From Clostridia bacterium (GTDB taxonomy: Bacteria > Bacillota > Clostridia > Oscillospirales > CAG-272), in the NCBI GenBank assembly GCA_017481225.1, contig JAFUPM010000052.1, positions 1-51,110 of the forward strand: 51,110 nt of DNA, in the 5' to 3' direction. Made by a program: the position numbers and the translations under genes. A model generated the notes under the pieces. That model ran no database searches, was not told the origin of the DNA, and saw nothing but the letters and a program-made list of their open reading frames with translations. Below, in pieces: positions 15,744 to 24,752 of the stretch. Every line of letters begins with the position of its first letter. The first letter of the stretch is position 1.

Positions 15744-15836
15744 TTCAAAATTCTCCTCGTTAAGCTCCCAGAATAAGCGAAAGCCTATTAGCAAAGAAGC
15801 CGCACAAAAAATTAAAGTATTTAAGTCCCAAGGCGC

Positions 15837-15865
15837 AGTATAAATTCGCCTATAATTTATGTAAA
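15837..15865 (-). promoter_or_regulatory. Promoter of tsaB-rpiB
   Basis: Minus strand: TTTACA (15860-15865), 17-base spacer, TATACT (15837-15842). It lies in the 175-base gap between tsaE and tsaB. Confidence 0.55.
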
Positions 15866-15918
15866 TACGTCGGAGTTAATTCAAAATTTGCAAAGCTCCA
15901 AAAAATAAGCGAAATCCC

Positions 15919-16356
15919 TTACGCCCGTCTGCCGTATTCAATCTCGATTTTTCTTTTCGTGTCACCCTCGGGCATACGGGAAATAGTCACGTAGATAGCC
16001 CCCTCGGGTATGAAATCTTCAATATTCTCCGACCACTCCGCAATAATATATCCCTCGCTATCAACGTAATCGTCGTAGCCTATGGAGTAGAGGTCGTCAC
16101 CGTCGGTAATGCGGTACATATCGAAGTGATATATTCGCGCGCGCCCCGAGTATTCGTTTACAACGGTGTAGGTCGGACTTTTTACGCCCTTGATGCCGAA
16201 ATGGGAGGCAAAGCCTCTGGTAAATGCGGTTTTTCCCACACCCATCTCGCCTCGCATAGCGATAAACCCACGGCGCACGCCGTCGCGCTCCAGCATATCT
16301 GCAAGAGCCGCGCCAACCCTCTCCGTCTCAAGGTCGCAGTCTGTGTAATAAATCAT
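15919..16356 (-). CDS. tsaE: tRNA threonylcarbamoyladenosine synthesis ATPase TsaE
   Basis: A 145-residue P-loop ATPase, normal length. Walker A in RGEMGVGKTAFTRGFA; other family blocks are VKSPTYTVVNEYSG, IYHFDMYRI, DYVDSEGYIIAEWSENI and the C-terminal basic tail. It activates the TsaB-TsaD heterodimer for t6A formation. The ATG at 16356 overlaps the end of the upstream methyltransferase gene by four bases, so it belongs to the plsY-methyltransferase-tsaE operon. Confidence 0.95.
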   Translation of the reverse strand: MIYYTDCDLETERVGAALADMLERDGVRRGFIAMRGEMGVGKTAFTRGFASHFGIKGVKSPTYTVVNEYSGRARIYHFDMYRITDGDDLYSIGYDDYVDSEGYIIAEWSENIEDFIPEGAIYVTISRMPEGDTKRKIEIEYGRRA

Positions 16357-17543
16357 TTCAGTATATCCTCAAGATATGAGTCAGCACCTTCTCCAAGGAT
16401 AAATCGCAGGGCAGCCTTGTATTCAGCCTCAGCATTATCCCTTGCCGCCTGACTCATTTTTTCGTTTTTCGTAGCCCTGATAAGGGTGTTTTTAGGAGTA
16501 TTTTCGGGGTCTGTCAGCTCGAGAACCGAAACCGAATACCCTCTGGCCTTAAGTCTCATAGCTCTCAGCGCATCTGTTACAGCCTCCCCGAGCTTTCCCG
16601 CAATGTGGGGAAATCTCGTAATAAACCCAAGCTCACCTGCCGTAATTTTTCCGTTAATATATCTATGGCAGCAGGGAGTAGAGAGTATAACCGAAGCCCC
16701 AAGCCTTACCGCCGTGTCAAGCACTATATCCGTCGCCACGTCGCAGGCGTGAAGAGAAATTACCATATTAGGCGGCGTATCGTACACCATCTTGGAAATA
16801 TCCTCTACGACAAAGCGCATACCCGAGTAACCAAGCTCGCGTGCAACCCCCTCGCACCAGGAAATAACGTCGCGCTTAAGGTCAGCACCAAGCATATAAA
16901 CCCGTCTGCCCTTAACCTCTGTAAGGTAGTAGTAGACGGCAAAGCTAAGGTAGCTTTTTCCGCAGCAAAGGTCGAAAATTCTAATCTCTCCCGTCTCGGG
17001 AAGTCTATGATATATATCCTCAATATGCTCGAGAAATCTGTTAATCTGCCTGAATTTACCCTGGCGTTTATCGTGAATTCTGCCGTCCGAGGAGCTTATT
17101 CCAAGCTTTTTCAAGAAGGGCTCCTCACCCGTGAGAATGTAGTTTTTCTTTTTGTCGAGAGATTGGAGCGCTGACTCAAAGCCCGAAGCGTTACCGCAAA
17201 GCTTTCTTTTCAGTGCGTCTCCCCCAAGCACGACCTCCGCCCCACTCTTGGATACCTTGTATTCCGCAGAGCCAAGGGTAGTAATAAGGTTCGCCTGACG
17301 GTAGGCAGAGAGCAGCCCCGAAAGCTCGCAGGACATCTCTTCTTTGTGAAGGTTCTTATGAAACACAGTATTGCCGGGTAGGGAATACTCTAAGGCGAGC
17401 AGCCTCTTTCTTCTGTGAGCAACAAGCCGTGCCGTCACCTTGGCAATCTCGCCCTCCACGGGCCTTGAGAAAACGAGCTTTGTCAAAGTCTCCTTTTCAA
17501 CAGCGGACAGGACAAGCGAAAGAAAATCTTCTTTTTTACTCAT
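16353..17543 (-). CDS. SAM-dependent methyltransferase (Methyltransf_32-type), substrate unknown
   Basis: A 396-residue protein. An alpha-helical N-terminal half (residues 1-180) precedes a class I methyltransferase domain with the SAM loop FDLCCGKSYLSFAVYYY, GADLKRDVISWCE, VVEDIS, and the characteristic VISLHACDVATD and STPCCHRYI blocks shared with TRMT13- and GSTCD-related methyltransferases. An RNA substrate is plausible but not shown. The start is ATG 17543, overlapping the end of plsY by eight bases; the longer frame upstream merely antiparallels plsY coding. Confidence 0.85.
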   Translation of the reverse strand: MSKKEDFLSLVLSAVEKETLTKLVFSRPVEGEIAKVTARLVAHRRKRLLALEYSLPGNTVFHKNLHKEEMSCELSGLLSAYRQANLITTLGSAEYKVSKSGAEVVLGGDALKRKLCGNASGFESALQSLDKKKNYILTGEEPFLKKLGISSSDGRIHDKRQGKFRQINRFLEHIEDIYHRLPETGEIRIFDLCCGKSYLSFAVYYYLTEVKGRRVYMLGADLKRDVISWCEGVARELGYSGMRFVVEDISKMVYDTPPNMVISLHACDVATDIVLDTAVRLGASVILSTPCCHRYINGKITAGELGFITRFPHIAGKLGEAVTDALRAMRLKARGYSVSVLELTDPENTPKNTLIRATKNEKMSQAARDNAEAEYKAALRFILGEGADSYLEDILK

Positions 17544-18438
17544 CGTCACCCTCGCCAAGGCTCTCACCGTTTTCCATATCCTCAGCTCCGTCATCAGCCT
17601 TGTTTCCCAAAGCCTCGTTCTCCGTAGCCTCGTCAAGGCTCACCTCAGCTTCAGCTTCGCTCTTCATATCCTCAGCCTCGCCGTCCGAAGCCGCCTTCTG
17701 AACCTCTACGTCCTTTTTCTTAAAGGAAAGCTTTCTCTCGGTTCTGTTGGAAATTCTTACCAGGTTTTCTCTATGGCACCAAACGACGAATATAGCAATA
17801 ATTATGGTACAAAGGGAAATCAACCCGGGTACGGGCGCACCGAAAAGCTTGATATAGCTTGTCACCACAACGGGGTAAAGAACCGCGCCGCAAACAGAGC
17901 CGAGGGACACGTATCGCGAAACCCAGACCACCAAAGCGAATATAGCAAGCAGAATAAGGAAGGGAACAGGAGTCAGCATCAAAGCCATAGTTGCCGTAAC
18001 AAGCACACCCTTGCCGCCCTTGAAGCCGTAGTAGATAGGGAACACGTGACCCATCACCGCGAAAAGACCTGCAACGTAGCAATATCCGTCGTTATAGCTG
18101 ATACCGCCGCCGTAGTTGAAGCCGAGAAGCACGCCTGCAACGGTTATAGCAAGCACGGTTTTCAGCATATCTCCGAGAAGGGTAAGTCCCGCAGCCTTAA
18201 GACCGAAGGTGCGGAGCATATTAGTCATACCGCCGTTACCGCTTCCGTGATTTCTGATATCGTCCTTATATAGTGTCCTGGATATAAGGACCGCAGAATT
18301 AATACTGCCGAGAAGATAAGCTACCACTATCGTCACCGCAACGAAGGTGAAAAGAAGTGCGGTATGTAAGCCGCCCCCCTCCTCAACGGTACCGTTATTT
18401 ATGAGGTGAGACAGCAGTCCGTTATTCAAATTAAACAT
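17536..18438 (-). CDS. plsY: Glycerol-3-phosphate acyltransferase PlsY, with acidic C-terminal tail
   Basis: A 300-residue membrane protein that transfers acyl groups from acyl-phosphate to glycerol 3-phosphate, the first step of phospholipid synthesis. The PlsY motifs are present: AYLLGSINSAVLISR, HGSGNGGMTNMLRTFG, GHVFPIYYGFKGGKG and VSRYVSLGSV. It is longer than the usual 200 residues because of a 35-residue N-terminal extension and a 75-residue Glu/Asp/Ala-rich tail from about residue 225. ATG 18438 follows GGAGG. First gene of an operon with the methyltransferase and tsaE. Confidence 0.95.
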   Translation of the reverse strand: MFNLNNGLLSHLINNGTVEEGGGLHTALLFTFVAVTIVVAYLLGSINSAVLISRTLYKDDIRNHGSGNGGMTNMLRTFGLKAAGLTLLGDMLKTVLAITVAGVLLGFNYGGGISYNDGYCYVAGLFAVMGHVFPIYYGFKGGKGVLVTATMALMLTPVPFLILLAIFALVVWVSRYVSLGSVCGAVLYPVVVTSYIKLFGAPVPGLISLCTIIIAIFVVWCHRENLVRISNRTERKLSFKKKDVEVQKAASDGEAEDMKSEAEAEVSLDEATENEALGNKADDGAEDMENGESLGEGDDE

Positions 18439-18496
18439 AATTAGTCCTCCTGCCGCAAGGCGGCATTAGCTTTGCGCGCACTCGTGCGCTCTAATA

Positions 18497-18525
18497 ATTA
18501 TAACATTCGCGTGTAATATTGTCAA
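18497..18525 (-). promoter_or_regulatory. Perfect-consensus promoter of the plsY operon
   Basis: Minus strand: TTGACA (18520-18525), 17 bases, TATAAT (18497-18502). The leader then contains two GC-rich hairpins (GCGCAC/GTGCGC and GCCGC/GCGGC) before GGAGG. Confidence 0.8.
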
Positions 18526-18533
18526 GAAATATC

Positions 18534-18562
18534 TTGCAAAATGAGAAAAAGAGGTGTATACT
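18534..18562 (+). promoter_or_regulatory. queG promoter
   Basis: TTGCAA (18534-18539), 17-base spacer, TATACT (18557-18562). Divergent from the plsY promoter, with the two -35 boxes nine bases apart. Confidence 0.6.
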
Positions 18563-18636
18563 ATTGTTAGTAGCGGTATTCTGTAAGCAAAAGACAGAAA
18601 GTGCTGCGGGTAAGAAAAAACGAAGGAGAGCAAAGG

Positions 18637-19461
18637 GTGAGAGAAATTCTTGACAAAGCTTTTTCAGAGCTGAATATTGAATATTACTCCGTTCTCGATT
18701 ATTCTCACTGTATCGAAAGTGCGGAGCATATCCGAGAGCGCGCAGGCTTCACGCCAAGGAGTGCCGTAATTTACCTTTTGCCCTATTACACAGGCGAATG
18801 TGTGAACCTCTCGCGCTACGCGGCTTCTCTTGATTACCATATAGCCATTGGCGAGGTAGGGGAGAAGGTTATCTCCGTTTTGCGCCAACGCTTTCCCGAG
18901 GCGAGCTTTTCTTCCTTCGGCGACCACAGCCCCATAGACGAACGCCACGCCGCCCTTATTTCGGGTCTCGGCATAGCAGGTGACAACGGGCTTTTGATAA
19001 ATGAAAAATACGGCTCCTACGTTTTCGTCGGCGATATTCTCACTGACCTCCCACCCGAGCTGCTTTGTGCCAAGCCGCCTAAGGCTATCGTCCGTTGCGA
19101 GGGCTGCGGCGCCTGCAAGCTCGCTTGCCCTACGGGTATTCTTCGCGGTGAGGGTGAAGATTGCCTCTCCGCCATAACCCAGCGCAAAGGGCAGCTTACG
19201 GAAAGCGAGATGCAGCTTATGCGGCAGTATAACACCGCCTGGGGCTGTGACGAATGTCAGTCCTCCTGCCCCCATAACCTATCCCCGAGGAAAACTCCCA
19301 TAGAGTTTTTCTATAAGGACAGAATAGACGCGCTGACACCCGACCTTCTTGCCGCAATGGATAAGGAAGCCCTCCGCCAACGTGCCTTCGGCTGGCGTGG
19401 CAGAGCAGTCCTTGAGAGAAATCTTGCAGTCCTCTCCGATGCTCAAGACCGCGAATTATAA
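18637..19461 (+). CDS. queG: Epoxyqueuosine reductase-like iron-sulfur protein (QueG-type)
   Basis: A 274-residue protein. Two [4Fe-4S] motifs, RCEGCGACKLACPTGIL and WGCDECQSSCPHNL, with the preceding cobalamin-type reductase region (SAVIYLLPYYTGECV, SSFGDHSPIDERHAAL, GLGIAGDNGLLINEKYGS) match QueG, which reduces epoxyqueuosine to queuosine in tRNA. It is shorter than the 350-380 residues of classic QueG, lacking the C-terminal HEAT-like tRNA-binding part, so it is the short clostridial version. Start placed at GTG 18637 because AAGGAG lies eight bases upstream; a further GTG at 18601 lacks one. Confidence 0.85.
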   Translation: MREILDKAFSELNIEYYSVLDYSHCIESAEHIRERAGFTPRSAVIYLLPYYTGECVNLSRYAASLDYHIAIGEVGEKVISVLRQRFPEASFSSFGDHSPIDERHAALISGLGIAGDNGLLINEKYGSYVFVGDILTDLPPELLCAKPPKAIVRCEGCGACKLACPTGILRGEGEDCLSAITQRKGQLTESEMQLMRQYNTAWGCDECQSSCPHNLSPRKTPIEFFYKDRIDALTPDLLAAMDKEALRQRAFGWRGRAVLERNLAVLSDAQDREL

Positions 19462-19480
19462 CGAAAACAATTCTACCCGA

Positions 19481-19540
19481 TATCATAGTAAACTTAACCA
19501 CTGTCACAATAAACCTAACCACCATCACAATAAACTAAAA
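19481..19540. repeat. About 21-bp tandem repeat before the ABC transporter
   Basis: Three degenerate copies of a unit like CTGTCACAATAAACCTAACCA (19481-19500, 19501-19521, 19522-19540), ending 14 bases before the ABC ATPase start. Possible regulator binding sites. Confidence 0.7.
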
Positions 19541-19554
19541 ATGAGGAAAACCGA

Positions 19555-20271
19555 ATGCTGAAAATTCAGAACTTAACCAAAAAGTACGGCGAAAAATGTG
19601 CCGTAGACAACCTGACCCTCGAGATTGCCCCGGGCGAAATATACGCCTTTATCGGCCACAACGGCGCAGGTAAAACCACAACTCTTAAGGCTTGTATGGG
19701 CATATTGTCCTTCGATGAGGGCAATATATTTATTGACGGAAAATCCGTTCTTGACGACCCGATGTATACAAAGCAGATAACCGCCTACATACCCGACAAC
19801 CCCGACCTTTACGATTTCCTCTCGGGTGTGAAGTACCTTAACTTTGTAGCCGACGTCTTTGGCGTGGAGACCTCTCTGAGAAACGAGAGAATAGCCACCC
19901 TTGCCGACAAATTCGGGCTTACCAAGGACTTAGCTCAGCCCATCAGCTCCTACTCCCACGGTATGAAGCAGAAGCTGGCGATAATCTCCGCCTGGATACA
20001 CTCCCCCAAGCTCATAATTATGGACGAGCCCTTCGTAGGACTCGACCCCAAGGCTTCCTTCATTTTGAAGGAAATGATGAGAGAGCATTGCGAGAGAGGC
20101 GGCTCTATATTCTTCTCCACCCACGTCCTCGACGTTGCGGAGAAGCTCTGCGACAAGGTCGCAATAATAAAGGACGGACGGCTCGTGGTATCAGGCAGTA
20201 TGGACGAGGTACGCGGAGATGAGTCCCTTGAGGAGGTATTCCTTGAGCTTTTAGGCGGTGAGGAAGAATGA
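19555..20271 (+). CDS. ABC transporter ATP-binding protein
   Basis: A 238-residue ABC ATPase. Walker A GHNGAGKTTTLKACMG, Q-loop region ITAYIPDNPDLYD, signature SYSHGMKQKLAIISAW (variant of LSGGQ), Walker B LIIMDEPFVGLD and the H-loop FFSTHVLDVAEKL. It resembles the DRR/NatA class of exporter ATPases. Its last four bases overlap the permease start, so they form a two-component ABC exporter. Substrate unknown. Confidence 0.95.
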   Translation: MLKIQNLTKKYGEKCAVDNLTLEIAPGEIYAFIGHNGAGKTTTLKACMGILSFDEGNIFIDGKSVLDDPMYTKQITAYIPDNPDLYDFLSGVKYLNFVADVFGVETSLRNERIATLADKFGLTKDLAQPISSYSHGMKQKLAIISAWIHSPKLIIMDEPFVGLDPKASFILKEMMREHCERGGSIFFSTHVLDVAEKLCDKVAIIKDGRLVVSGSMDEVRGDESLEEVFLELLGGEEE

Positions 20272-21863
20272 TAGGACGACTAATTGCTATCAGGCTTCGC
20301 TCCCTGGTTACCGCCGTCGGTGGCAAAAGGAAGGACGGCACAGTAAGCCGCCCCTCTGTATGGAAGCTTTTGCTTCTGGGCGTTCTCTTCCTTTGGCTCG
20401 GCGCCACCTTCGTAGGACTTTTCACACTCCTTGCCATAGGTATGGGTATGACTATGCTTCCTCTGGGGCAGGGCGATATGTTCTACGGACTGTTTGTTAT
20501 TATCAGCTTTTCCCTCGTATTTATCCTGAGTATTTTTGAAACCAAATCCGAGCTTTTCGAGTGCCGCGATAACGAGCTTTTGCTCTCAATGCCAATAAAG
20601 CCTTCTCACATAGTAGTCAGCCGTATCGCCACCGTCCTTATTTATAACTACGTCGAGACCGCTACGGTTATGGTTCCCGCTATCGCGGTGTTTGCCGTAT
20701 TCGACGGCTCACCTCTCGGTATCGTCGGCGGAATTCTCGCCTTTCTTATGCTGCCTCTGTTTACCACAGCCCTCTCCTCGGGAGTCGGCTATATAGTAGC
20801 AGAGATAGCCAAGCGAATCAAAAATAAAACTCTTATAACCACCCTCCTGTCCCTCGCCTTTTTCGTTGCTTACTTCTTCGTTTACACGGGACTTATTGGA
20901 GATGCGGGCGCAATGGAGGAAACCGAGGACAGCCTCGCCATAACTATTCCGTATATTCCCGCCATAGGCTTTATCGGCTCCGTAGCTACTAACGTCTTGG
21001 GAATGTTAGTCCTCGCGGCTCTCTCTGTCGGTACGGCTTACGTTGCATACAGAATAATATCCGAACGCTACTTTGCTATCACCCGTGCCGAAAGCGTAGT
21101 TGCCCGCAGGGAGTATAAGGCGAAAAGGCTTGTCCGTCGCTCAGCCCTCGTCGCCCTTACAGGCAAGGAGCTTCGCCGCTTCTTCTCCTCCTCGGTGTAT
21201 ATCTTAAACGCAGGAATGGGAGTGATATTCACAGTCGTTATAACCGCCCTCGCAGTGATAAATTCGACTGATTTTGCCTACGCTATTGAGGCTCTCGGTA
21301 TGCCGGCGGAGGCAACCTCGGTTGTTTTCGTCCTGGGACTTATTCTTTCATCGGGTATGACTATGATTTCCGCATCCGCTCTCTCCCTTGAGGGCAACAG
21401 CCTCTGGATACCCAAGAGTATGCCCCTGAGCGCGAAAACCGTCCTTCTTTCAAAGCTCGCGCCGCACCTTATTGTGTCGGTTCCCGTGACGCTTATATGC
21501 TCCGTCATTTTAATGATAGCAGGGAAGGCTACTCCCCTTGAAATACCCTTTTACATTATCACCCCCGTTTTGACGAACGTTATGTTCGCTCTCTTCGGAC
21601 TTGTGATGAACGTGGCTTTCCCGAAGTTCGAGCTTATAAACGATGCCCAGGCAGTTAAATCCTCCGCCCCCGTATTCCTTGCAATGATATTCGATATTAT
21701 ATGGACTTTGGCGGCATCGGGTATAGGTATATTACTTTCAATGTTCGGAATGCCCCTTCTCGCACATACAGTACTGCTTCTTTTGACCCTGCTTCTCACG
21801 GCGCTCCTGGCGCTTATCCTCTTTATCCCTTGCGCCAGAAAGTACGATAGAATTGGAGTATAA
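20268..21863 (+). CDS. ABC exporter membrane subunit
   Basis: A 531-residue integral membrane protein with roughly 12 hydrophobic segments in two halves (for example around residues 37-60, 68-87, 117-180, 200-225, 240-265 and again 310-530). A central soluble loop near residue 280 contains RREYKAKRLVRRSALVALTG, the typical coupling region before KELRRFFSS in clostridial putative ABC exporters. It overlaps the ATPase gene by four bases. Substrate cannot be inferred. Confidence 0.85.
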   Translation: MIGRLIAIRLRSLVTAVGGKRKDGTVSRPSVWKLLLLGVLFLWLGATFVGLFTLLAIGMGMTMLPLGQGDMFYGLFVIISFSLVFILSIFETKSELFECRDNELLLSMPIKPSHIVVSRIATVLIYNYVETATVMVPAIAVFAVFDGSPLGIVGGILAFLMLPLFTTALSSGVGYIVAEIAKRIKNKTLITTLLSLAFFVAYFFVYTGLIGDAGAMEETEDSLAITIPYIPAIGFIGSVATNVLGMLVLAALSVGTAYVAYRIISERYFAITRAESVVARREYKAKRLVRRSALVALTGKELRRFFSSSVYILNAGMGVIFTVVITALAVINSTDFAYAIEALGMPAEATSVVFVLGLILSSGMTMISASALSLEGNSLWIPKSMPLSAKTVLLSKLAPHLIVSVPVTLICSVILMIAGKATPLEIPFYIITPVLTNVMFALFGLVMNVAFPKFELINDAQAVKSSAPVFLAMIFDIIWTLAASGIGILLSMFGMPLLAHTVLLLLTLLLTALLALILFIPCARKYDRIGV

Positions 21864-21895
21864 ACTCAAAAACCAAATAAAAATCAAGGCAGAAT

Positions 21896-22996
21896 ATGAA
21901 AAAGAAAAGAAACCAAAAACCGTTCTCCCTCTTTTCCATCCTATCACTTACAGTGTTTTTCACAGTGCTTTTAGCGCTTATTGTATCCGAGTACTCCGTG
22001 GAGCTTGCCGACCTTTTAAACTCCACGGTCTCCACCGCCTACAGAGTAGCTATGGCGAAGCTCTCCGACCCCTTTGATATATCTCTTTTCGAGCTTGTAA
22101 TAGCCCTTTTGCCCATAGCCGTAATCATTGTAATATGGCTTGCCATAAGGCGTTTTCGCAGGGGCGAGGGCAGGGTGCGCTTTCTTGTAAACCTCGCCTC
22201 CCTTGTGCTGCTCGTGTACTCGGGTCACCTCCTCGCCCTCGGGATAGCCTATAACACCACCGAGCTTTCAGACAGACTCGGTATCCCCACGGTGAAGGTA
22301 ACCGAAGAGAACCTTGCCGAGCTTATGGTATCACTTCGCGACGAGGCGAACCTTCTCTCTTCGAAGCTTCAAAGGGACGGTGAGGGCGTTACCGACTCGG
22401 GCTATACCCTCGACGAAATAAGCGCGCTTATCTGCGACTCCTACCGCGACTTTTCCGAGGAATACTCCTTCCCCTACGCCTTCGACAGCCGCGCAAAGCC
22501 CATTCATTATTCAGGGCTTATGTCCTATCTTTCCCTGACGGGCATATACACCTATTACACCGGCGAGTCCAATGTAAATATGAAATATCCCGACTTTGAT
22601 ATAGTATTTACAGCCGCCCACGAGCTTTCCCACCAGAGGGGAATACTTCGGGAAAACGAAGCGAATTTTATGGCATATCTCATCTGCTCGCGCTCTCCCG
22701 ACCCCTATCTTCGCTATAGCGCGGCGCTGTCTATGTACTGTTATATCTCCTCCGCACTCTACAGAACTAACCCCGAGCTTCACGGGGAAATTGCCGCAGG
22801 ACTTGCCGAAGCCCCAAGAGCCGATATCCGCGCCTCAAACGCTGTCTCCCGTGAGTACGGCGTCACAATTCTCTCGGATATCTCAAGAACCGTCAACGAC
22901 CTGTTTTTGAAAAGCTCGGGCACAGGCGGCGTTGTCAGCTACGGCAGAGTAGTAATTCTCGCCGTATCCTATAACGAAGCCAACAAATCGGATTAA
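21896..22996 (+). CDS. DUF3810-family membrane-anchored metallopeptidase-like protein
   Basis: A 366-residue protein with two or three N-terminal membrane helices (about residues 12-32, 61-80, 93-112) and an extracytoplasmic-looking domain. The zinc motif HELSHQRG (HExxH) followed by RENEANFMAYL is the hallmark of DUF3810, a gluzincin-like family of unknown substrate. It lies 32 bases after the ABC exporter genes, in the same direction, and may be co-transcribed. Its 3' end is partly repeated just after the stop codon. Confidence 0.85.
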   Translation: MKKKRNQKPFSLFSILSLTVFFTVLLALIVSEYSVELADLLNSTVSTAYRVAMAKLSDPFDISLFELVIALLPIAVIIVIWLAIRRFRRGEGRVRFLVNLASLVLLVYSGHLLALGIAYNTTELSDRLGIPTVKVTEENLAELMVSLRDEANLLSSKLQRDGEGVTDSGYTLDEISALICDSYRDFSEEYSFPYAFDSRAKPIHYSGLMSYLSLTGIYTYYTGESNVNMKYPDFDIVFTAAHELSHQRGILRENEANFMAYLICSRSPDPYLRYSAALSMYCYISSALYRTNPELHGEIAAGLAEAPRADIRASNAVSREYGVTILSDISRTVNDLFLKSSGTGGVVSYGRVVILAVSYNEANKSD

Positions 22997-23010
22997 TATC
23001 CGCAACGGAA

Positions 23011-23048
23011 TACGGTAGAGCAGTAATCCTAGCCGTATCAAGAAGCTA
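23011..23048 (+). repeat. Degenerate duplicate of the DUF3810 gene 3' end
   Basis: Bases 23011-23048 repeat, with several changes, the end of the preceding gene at about 22940-22983: TACGG-AGAG-AGTAAT-CT-GCCGTATC followed by GAAGC. This is non-coding after the stop. Confidence 0.6.
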
Positions 23049-23049
23049 A

Positions 23050-23406
23050 AATCGCATTTGACTGGTCAAACGCAAATGGGCTAAGCCCAAACCCCAATAC
23101 GCGAACCCCCAAAGCTCATACTTCGCTTCGGGGAACCCCTTACAAGCAGAAAGAGATAACAAATCGGTTCTTAGCCGAAATGTTATCTCTTTTTCTGTCT
23201 GTTTAATGAAATCGTGGCAAGCCACGGTGAAATCTTCACTCCGCTCAGATGAAATCCAAGGATAAACCTTGGATGAAATCAAATCCGTCTGAATGCAACC
23301 CTGCGAAGCAGGATTTCATCGCGATAGCGATTTCATCCACCCTAAGGTGGATTTATCCCGTCGAAGACGGATTTGACTGCGTGATACTCCGTTAAGAGTA
23401 TCACGC
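23050..23406. repeat. Dispersed chained-hairpin repeat, copy 2
   Basis: From 23090 it matches copy 1 (first 77 bases identical), then diverges in a pattern that keeps the hairpins: CGTGGC/GCCACG replaces CGTTG/CAACG, CCAAGG/CCTTGG replaces CCAAGAC/GTCTTGG, and GTGATACTC/GAGTATCAC replaces a stem with G-T pairs. The terminator-like hairpin has arms 23152-23161 and 23181-23190 followed by five T. Upstream, CATTTG/CAAATG and GGGC/GCCC (23050-23088) may be more of the same element. Together with the duplicated gene end it fills the 499-base gap before murA. Confidence 0.9.
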
Positions 23407-23495
23407 TATACCCTCGGGCTTTTCTAATCCAACCACTCCGTAACAATAAGAGAGATGGGCGAATATTATGTAACATCTTAAGTTTTGGAGTGAAT

Positions 23496-24722
23496 ATGAA
23501 GTCCTTTTCCATAATAGGCGGCGTACCGCTTTTCGGCTCTGTCACAGCCTCGGGCTCGAAGAATGCCGCCCTTCCGATAATATTCTCAACCCTTGTAACT
23601 CGGGGTGTCTGCCGTATCGGGAGAGTACCCGACATAGGTGACGTAAGAGTTGCCATCGAGCTTATTTCTGAGCTTGGCGCGAAGGTAAGAAGGGTGGACG
23701 GTGACCTCTACGTTGACACTCGTCACCTCACCTACCGCGACCACTCAGCCGACCTCTGCTGTATGATTCGCGCCTCAACCTATCTTTTAGGCTCAAGCCT
23801 TGCCGCCTTCGGCAGGTGTAAATTGCCCCAAAGCGGCGGCTGTAATTTCTCCCCCCGACCCATAGATATGCACCTTGACGCAGCCCTCGCCTTCGGCGGT
23901 GAGAGAGCAGGGGAATACCTCACTGCGACAAAGCTGAAAGGCGCTGTAATAAGCTTCCCGAAGCCCTCCGTGGGCGCAACCATAAACGCCCTTATTATGG
24001 CGTCCGTAGCCGAAGGCGAAACCCTCATTCGCGGCTACGCGAGAGAGCCCCACGTCATAGCTCTTTCCGACTTCCTTATTTCCGCAGGCGCAGATATAAC
24101 CTTTACCGATAGCTTTGTCCGCGTAGTAGGCAGAGAGCTGCACGGAGGAGACGTTTCCGTTATACCGGATATGATAGAAGCAGGCACCTACCTTACCGCA
24201 GGACTTATTACCCACGGGCGCGTTACTGTACGCGGCTGTGACCCGAAGGAGCTTAGCTCCTATCTCGACCTTCTTGACCGTCTGGGAGCTGACGTTACCG
24301 TCGGTTCAAGCTCCGTCACCGCGAGTCTTACGGGTGACCCCAAGCCCGTCGCAGTCACAGCGGAGCCTTACCCGGGCTTTCCTACCGACCTGCAGCCGAT
24401 TGCGGCGCCCCTTCTTTCCTTTGCGGGAGGCGAAATATACGATAGGGTCTGGCAATCGCGCTACGGCTACCTCCGCGCCCTCGAGCCCTTTGGCATCAGA
24501 TATTCCGTAACGGCGGATACCGCGCGTATACACCCATCGGTTCTCCATAACGCTGATACCGCCGCACCCGACCTTCGCGGAGGTATGGCGGCAATACTTA
24601 CCGCCCTTATGGCGAAGGGGGAGAGCAGAGTAAACTCCGCCGAAACCGTCCTCCGCGGCTACGAGCAGCCCACAGAGAAGCTCTCCTACCTCGGCGCACA
24701 CGTAACCCTTTCCGACCCATAG
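23496..24722 (+). CDS. murA: UDP-N-acetylglucosamine 1-carboxyvinyltransferase (MurA-like, divergent)
   Basis: A 408-residue EPT-fold enzyme. MurA adds enolpyruvate from PEP to UDP-GlcNAc in the first committed step of peptidoglycan synthesis. Present: SGSKNAALPI with the key Lys, the catalytic Cys loop QSGGCNFSPRPIDMHL, GFPTDLQPIAAPLL, and LRGYEQPTEKLSYLGA. The usual (F)ENRF-H--EL block is changed to DRVWQSRYGYLRALEPFG. This suggests a second, divergent MurA paralogue. Start ATG 23496 with GGAG five bases upstream. Confidence 0.85.
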   Translation: MKSFSIIGGVPLFGSVTASGSKNAALPIIFSTLVTRGVCRIGRVPDIGDVRVAIELISELGAKVRRVDGDLYVDTRHLTYRDHSADLCCMIRASTYLLGSSLAAFGRCKLPQSGGCNFSPRPIDMHLDAALAFGGERAGEYLTATKLKGAVISFPKPSVGATINALIMASVAEGETLIRGYAREPHVIALSDFLISAGADITFTDSFVRVVGRELHGGDVSVIPDMIEAGTYLTAGLITHGRVTVRGCDPKELSSYLDLLDRLGADVTVGSSSVTASLTGDPKPVAVTAEPYPGFPTDLQPIAAPLLSFAGGEIYDRVWQSRYGYLRALEPFGIRYSVTADTARIHPSVLHNADTAAPDLRGGMAAILTALMAKGESRVNSAETVLRGYEQPTEKLSYLGAHVTLSDP

Positions 24723-24752
24723 CCTCTACTTAACCACGGCACCCAAATACCG

